From an uncultured Collinsella sp. (GTDB taxonomy: Bacteria; Actinomycetota; Coriobacteriia; Coriobacteriales; Coriobacteriaceae): a DNA stretch of 17,263 nt. The position numbers were made by a program, and so were the translations under genes. A model generated the notes under the pieces. That model was not told the DNA's origin. It saw only the letters and a program-made list of their open reading frames with translations, and did not search any database. The DNA is taken from NCBI GenBank assembly GCA_937958315.1, contig CALFGH010000068.1, forward strand, positions 1-17,263. Direction: 5' to 3'. Below, piece by piece: positions 14,619 to 17,263 of this stretch; position 1 is the stretch's first letter; every line of letters starts with the position of its first letter.

Positions 14619-14650
14619 TGCGCGAGCGGTCCTCATCCACCGCTCGCGCA
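14619..14650. other. Intercistronic hairpin between dehydrogenase and GntR genes
   Basis: Perfect 12-bp arms TGCGCGAGCGGT (14619-14630) and ACCGCTCGCGCA (14639-14650) with an 8-base loop. No T run follows; the GntR ribosome site AGGAG is 9 bases further on. Partial termination or mRNA protection would lower regulator output relative to the enzyme. Confidence 0.6.
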
Positions 14651-14670
14651 CTCAGCTCTAGGAGACCGTC

Positions 14671-15426
14671 ATGGCGCGTGCCATCTTCCAAACCATTTAT
14701 GACAACGTGAAGCAGTCGATTGACGACGGCACATACGCCTATCAGAGTTATCTGCCTTCGGAGACTGAACTCACGCAGCTGTTTGACTGTTCGCGCATGA
14801 CGGTCCGTCGCGCCATCTCGATGCTTGCGGCAGATGGTTACGTGCTCCCCCAGCAAGGCAAAGGCATGCGCGTCATTCGCAACATCAGTGACGAGAAGAG
14901 TCGTGGTGGCGGCGGACTCGAGACCTTTAAGGAAATCGCGGTCAACCGAGGCTTTGAGCTCAAGACTGTCACCACCGTCTTTGAGCTCCTCATCTGCAGC
15001 AAGGCGCTCTCCAAGATTACCGGGTTTCCCGAAGGCTGTGAGCTCACACGCGCCAAACGCATCCGTTATGCAGACGGACAAGCCGTGTGCTCCGACGACT
15101 CCTATTACCTAAGCTCACAGGTACCGGGGCTGACACCCGAGATTGTCAACGACTCGATCTATCGTTACCTCGAAGAAGACCTTGGCATTAAGATTGCCAC
15201 GGGCAAACGCGATGTAACGATCGAGCATCCCACGCCCGAGGATACGCGCGTGCTCGATCTCGACGACTTTAACGCACTCGCCGTTATACGCGGACAGACC
15301 TACAACGCCGACGGTATCCTTATGGAATACACCGAGACCAAACAGGTTCCCGGGTTCTTTTTGCTCCATGAAACCGTGACGCGCAACGGTATCGGTCGAA
15401 CCGGCCACCAAAGCAGCATGAACTAA
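14671..15426 (+). CDS. GntR-family (HutC/TreR-like) transcriptional regulator
   Basis: A 251-residue regulator. The N-terminal winged helix-turn-helix (about 1-72) shows IYDNVKQSIDDGTY, then LPSETELTQLFDCSRMTVRRAI and LAADGYVLPQQGKGMRV, the standard GntR signature. The C-terminal UTRA effector domain (about 85-240) is typical of the HutC subfamily, which senses sugar phosphates or similar small molecules. TreR, the trehalose-6-phosphate sensor, has this architecture. By position, the effector is most likely a phosphorylated alpha-glucoside made by the EIICB. Two palindromes of the type bound by this subfamily lie in the divergent control region, supporting repression of both operons. ATG 14671 is preceded by AGGAG. 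A perfect-stem terminator follows the gene. Confidence 0.9.
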   Translation: MARAIFQTIYDNVKQSIDDGTYAYQSYLPSETELTQLFDCSRMTVRRAISMLAADGYVLPQQGKGMRVIRNISDEKSRGGGGLETFKEIAVNRGFELKTVTTVFELLICSKALSKITGFPEGCELTRAKRIRYADGQAVCSDDSYYLSSQVPGLTPEIVNDSIYRYLEEDLGIKIATGKRDVTIEHPTPEDTRVLDLDDFNALAVIRGQTYNADGILMEYTETKQVPGFFLLHETVTRNGIGRTGHQSSMN

Positions 15427-15435
15427 CCATTTATT

Positions 15436-15507
15436 AGTTGCGGTGGAATAGTTCCTAGAATGGCCAGCTTAAGGGCAAAACAGGAACTATTCCACCGCAA
15501 CTTTTTT
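15436..15507 (+). terminator. Terminator with 21-bp perfect stem after the GntR gene
   Basis: Arms 15436-15456 (beginning AGTTGCGGTGGAATAG) and 15482-15502 are exact reverse complements over 21 bp, with a 25-base loop, followed by TTTTTT (15502-15507). The stem is unusually long for a terminator and may be a dispersed intergenic repeat recruited to this role. Confidence 0.75.
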
Positions 15508-15538
15508 GGCCGGCGGGGCAGTACCTGTCCCACCGGCC
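15508..15538. terminator. Second hairpin at the convergent gene ends
   Basis: Arms GGCCGG (15508-15513) and CCGGCC (15533-15538) extend inward past one mismatch as GGG/CCC, a G-T pair and CA/TG around the loop GTACC. It lies 20 bases past the polyferredoxin stop on the minus strand, but A rather than T follows there. Confidence 0.45.
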
Positions 15539-15557
15539 ATCATTTACGCTCTTTTAG

Positions 15558-16811
15558 CTAGTCCGCGAGCTTCTCCACCTGATCGAGCATCTTGTCGAGC
15601 TTGGCCTTTGCCTCGGCCTTGACCTTCTCGGCCTCCTCGTGGGCCTTGGCCTTTTGCGCAGCCTTTTCCTCGGCCTCGGGATCGACGACGACCAGGTTGG
15701 ATGCATCATGCTCAACCAACTTAAGCGCATGCTCGGGACACACCTTGACGCAGGCCCCACAGCCTAGGCAATACGTGGACTCCAGTGCAAAGCGACCGCT
15801 TCCCACCAAATCGCAGGCAAACGTGGGGCACACATTGACACACTCGCCACACGACGTGCACTTGTCAAAATCGCACTCCGGCGTGCTCACCTGCATGTTC
15901 TGGGCAAGCTCGGGATGGTTTTGCAGCGTCGAGAGTACCAGCTGGCGCCCGTGCGTAAGCGTACGGCGCCGCTTGGTCGTCGTGGTGCCGCACATGGTGT
16001 TGAGCGTGCGCTCCAGCTGCGTAATCTGGTGACGGTGGGCCTTCAACTTCTGCGTCACCGAGGCCAGCGCCGCCGTCGCCGGATTGAGCTTGGTCACCGT
16101 CAGGCCCGTTGTACGGGCGATCTTTTCCATGTACTCTTTGCGCTCGTACTCGCGAAGCTTATGGCACTTGAGGCTCTTGGGGTCGACCTCCAGGCCCATG
16201 CCCGTACCGGCCCACTCCTCGGCAGTGGCGATGGCCTCGCCCAGAATATCCTCGCCACCGGTGTTGCGACACTTATCGCACACGCCCAGTGGCAGGTAGA
16301 CGCTCACGTTGGGATAGTCGGCCAGCACCGAGAACCAGGTCTCGGCCGTAATATCGCCCACACAGGCGACGACGACCTCGTTTTCGCGCGGCATGCGCTT
16401 GAGGGCGCGCGTGCAGGTGACGTAGGCGGTCTCGTGGCTCGTAGCAGCAGAGACGATATCGTCATATAAGTTTTTAGGCGCCAGGCGCGGCGAGATGATC
16501 GCCTCGGTCGGACAGGCAGCGGCGCACAGGCCGCACTTGCGGCAGGAGTCGAGGATCTCGATGGCGTCTTCCTCGACCTCGATAGCGTTGACCGGGCACA
16601 CGTCCATGCACGCGGTGCAACCGCTCTTTTCGTTTTTGCAGGTCAGGCACGGAATGGTGTTGCCGCGCGGACGCTCCTTGTAGTCGGCAGGATTCCACTG
16701 CGGTGCCGACGGATCGAGTGCATCGGTCACACCGCCAAGCGGGTTTTTAAGAAAGTCGAAACCCTTGCTGATCTCGATAATGTCATCAAACAGATCGTGT
16801 TCCTGCGCCAT
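15558..16811 (-). CDS. Polyferredoxin-like 4Fe-4S protein
   Basis: A 417-residue, cysteine-rich cytoplasmic protein of unknown partner, likely an electron carrier or redox subunit. The N-terminal ferredoxin pair has C55, C58, C65, C68, C72P and then C90-x2-C93-x2-C96-x3-C100P. The middle (130-275) has further cysteines (C133, C150, C178, C181, C216, C274), with VVACVGDITAETWF and VYLPLGVCDKC, a pattern not of the simple ferredoxin type. A second ferredoxin pair follows: C318-x2-C321-x2-C324-x3-C328P and C348-x2-C351-x2-C354-x3-C358P. Residues 378-417 form an Ala/Lys/Glu-rich helix, probably a coiled coil. Start ATG 16811 follows GGGAGGGG; the ATG 30 bases upstream has no site. A glycerol dehydrogenase gene lies upstream in the same direction, 151 bases away. 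Confidence 0.8.
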   Translation of the reverse strand: MAQEHDLFDDIIEISKGFDFLKNPLGGVTDALDPSAPQWNPADYKERPRGNTIPCLTCKNEKSGCTACMDVCPVNAIEVEEDAIEILDSCRKCGLCAAACPTEAIISPRLAPKNLYDDIVSAATSHETAYVTCTRALKRMPRENEVVVACVGDITAETWFSVLADYPNVSVYLPLGVCDKCRNTGGEDILGEAIATAEEWAGTGMGLEVDPKSLKCHKLREYERKEYMEKIARTTGLTVTKLNPATAALASVTQKLKAHRHQITQLERTLNTMCGTTTTKRRRTLTHGRQLVLSTLQNHPELAQNMQVSTPECDFDKCTSCGECVNVCPTFACDLVGSGRFALESTYCLGCGACVKVCPEHALKLVEHDASNLVVVDPEAEEKAAQKAKAHEEAEKVKAEAKAKLDKMLDQVEKLAD

Positions 16812-16851
16812 GCGCGGCCCCTCCCTGAGCAGTGCAAACAAGCAAGAGATA

Positions 16852-16857
16852 ATGATA
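16852..16857 (-). promoter_or_regulatory. Possible -10 of the polyferredoxin promoter
   Basis: TATCAT on the minus strand, 41 bases before the start; the nearest -35 candidate, TTGCCC, is 19 bases upstream, so the promoter is weakly supported. Confidence 0.35.
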
Positions 16858-16962
16858 CGCTATCGGCCCACGCCTCGGGCAAATTACACGCGGCGCATCT
16901 TTGCGGCAAATAGCCCATGGCCCATCGCCGCCTCGATTGCACAAGGTCAATCAAGCGCCAAG

Positions 16963-17263
16963 CTATGCCTCGCACATGAACTGCACGAGCTTTTGTTTGG
17001 TCACCTTTGCCTGCTCGTTGGCCATATTACGTTCATTTCTAAAGACCGCATTTGCAACACTCTGCAGATCGGCATCGGAAATCTCGCCAAGGCCCAGCTC
17101 CTCGAGCGTCGTCGGCAGACCAACGCGCTGGCAAAACTCGAGCACCTGATCAAGCTCGGGTGCACGCTCCAGGCGCAGCTGGACCACCAGACCAAACGCT
17201 ACGGCCTCGCCGTGCATGGTCTTGCACTCGGGCAAAATCGTCAGGCCGTTGGCGATGGCATGC
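16963..17263 (-). CDS. gldA: Glycerol dehydrogenase (iron-type ADH family), C-terminal part
   Basis: About 99 residues of the C-terminal end are visible; the 5' part runs off the right edge. The two metal-binding histidines of the GldA family can be read in HAIANGL and, 18 residues on, HGEAVAFGLVVQL, where they hold the catalytic zinc. FCQRVGLPTTLEELGL and a final helical stretch are also typical. GldA oxidises glycerol to dihydroxyacetone with NAD+, or runs in reverse, in the cytoplasm. The TTG at 17235 is not the start, because the conserved HAIANGL lies before it in the open frame. Other members of the iron-type alcohol dehydrogenase superfamily remain possible since the NAD-binding domain is not visible. 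Confidence 0.85.
   Translation of the reverse strand, partial: HAIANGLTILPECKTMHGEAVAFGLVVQLRLERAPELDQVLEFCQRVGLPTTLEELGLGEISDADLQSVANAVFRNERNMANEQAKVTKQKLVQFMCEA

Overview
This window looks like a chromosome segment of a gut Coriobacteriia species, most plausibly Collinsella or a close relative. That is an inference from high-GC codon use, the gene mix (alpha-glucoside PTS with a GH4 phospho-glucosidase, a polyferredoxin, anaerobe-type housekeeping genes) and a tet(W) resistance module; no rRNA or other phylogenetic marker is present to prove it.

Bases 1-4622 are accessory. The left edge holds the 3' part of tet(W), a ribosomal-protection tetracycline resistance gene. About 50 bases later comes the 3' part of a GmrSD-like type IV restriction gene (DUF1524 end only), so two truncated genes meet at a junction near 940-960. 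A leftward operon follows: an excisionase-like HTH protein, a tyrosine integrase and a ribbon-helix-helix, MobC-like protein. It is divergent from an XRE repressor gene. The shared promoter region carries three CGTAC-N6-GTACG inverted repeats laid over two recognisable sigma-70 promoters, which looks like a lysogeny-type switch for an integrative element. Then come about 600 non-coding bases with an irregular array of TTTACTCCCC boxes in both orientations, a guaA terminator, and the 3' end of guaA. That gene end is a known integration target and itself contains a box-like sequence.

Bases 4623-10030 are mostly core genome: guaA (minus) divergent from a type I L-asparaginase; an AT-richer spacer; a small XRE regulator divergent from an unrecognised 129-aa protein across a perfect 24-bp palindrome; then ychF followed by a DUF1648 membrane protein on the minus strand.

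Bases 10114-15426 are a sugar-use locus. A leftward pair encodes a PTS EIICB permease and a GH4 enzyme with the CDMP signature of 6-phospho-alpha-glucosidases. A rightward pair encodes a zinc-dependent medium-chain dehydrogenase and a GntR/HutC-type regulator. The 357-bp divergent control region carries two GntR-like operators (consensus ACTTGTCTAGACAAGT), two GTAAACGGT direct repeats and a strong hairpin in the PTS leader. Import and phosphorylation by the PTS, cleavage by GH4 and oxidation of a released polyol or related aglycone by the dehydrogenase would make one pathway under GntR control; the last step is inference.

Bases 15427-17263 hold a 21-bp perfect inverted-repeat terminator, a 417-aa polyferredoxin-like protein (minus), and the C-terminal part of a GldA-type glycerol dehydrogenase running off the right edge.
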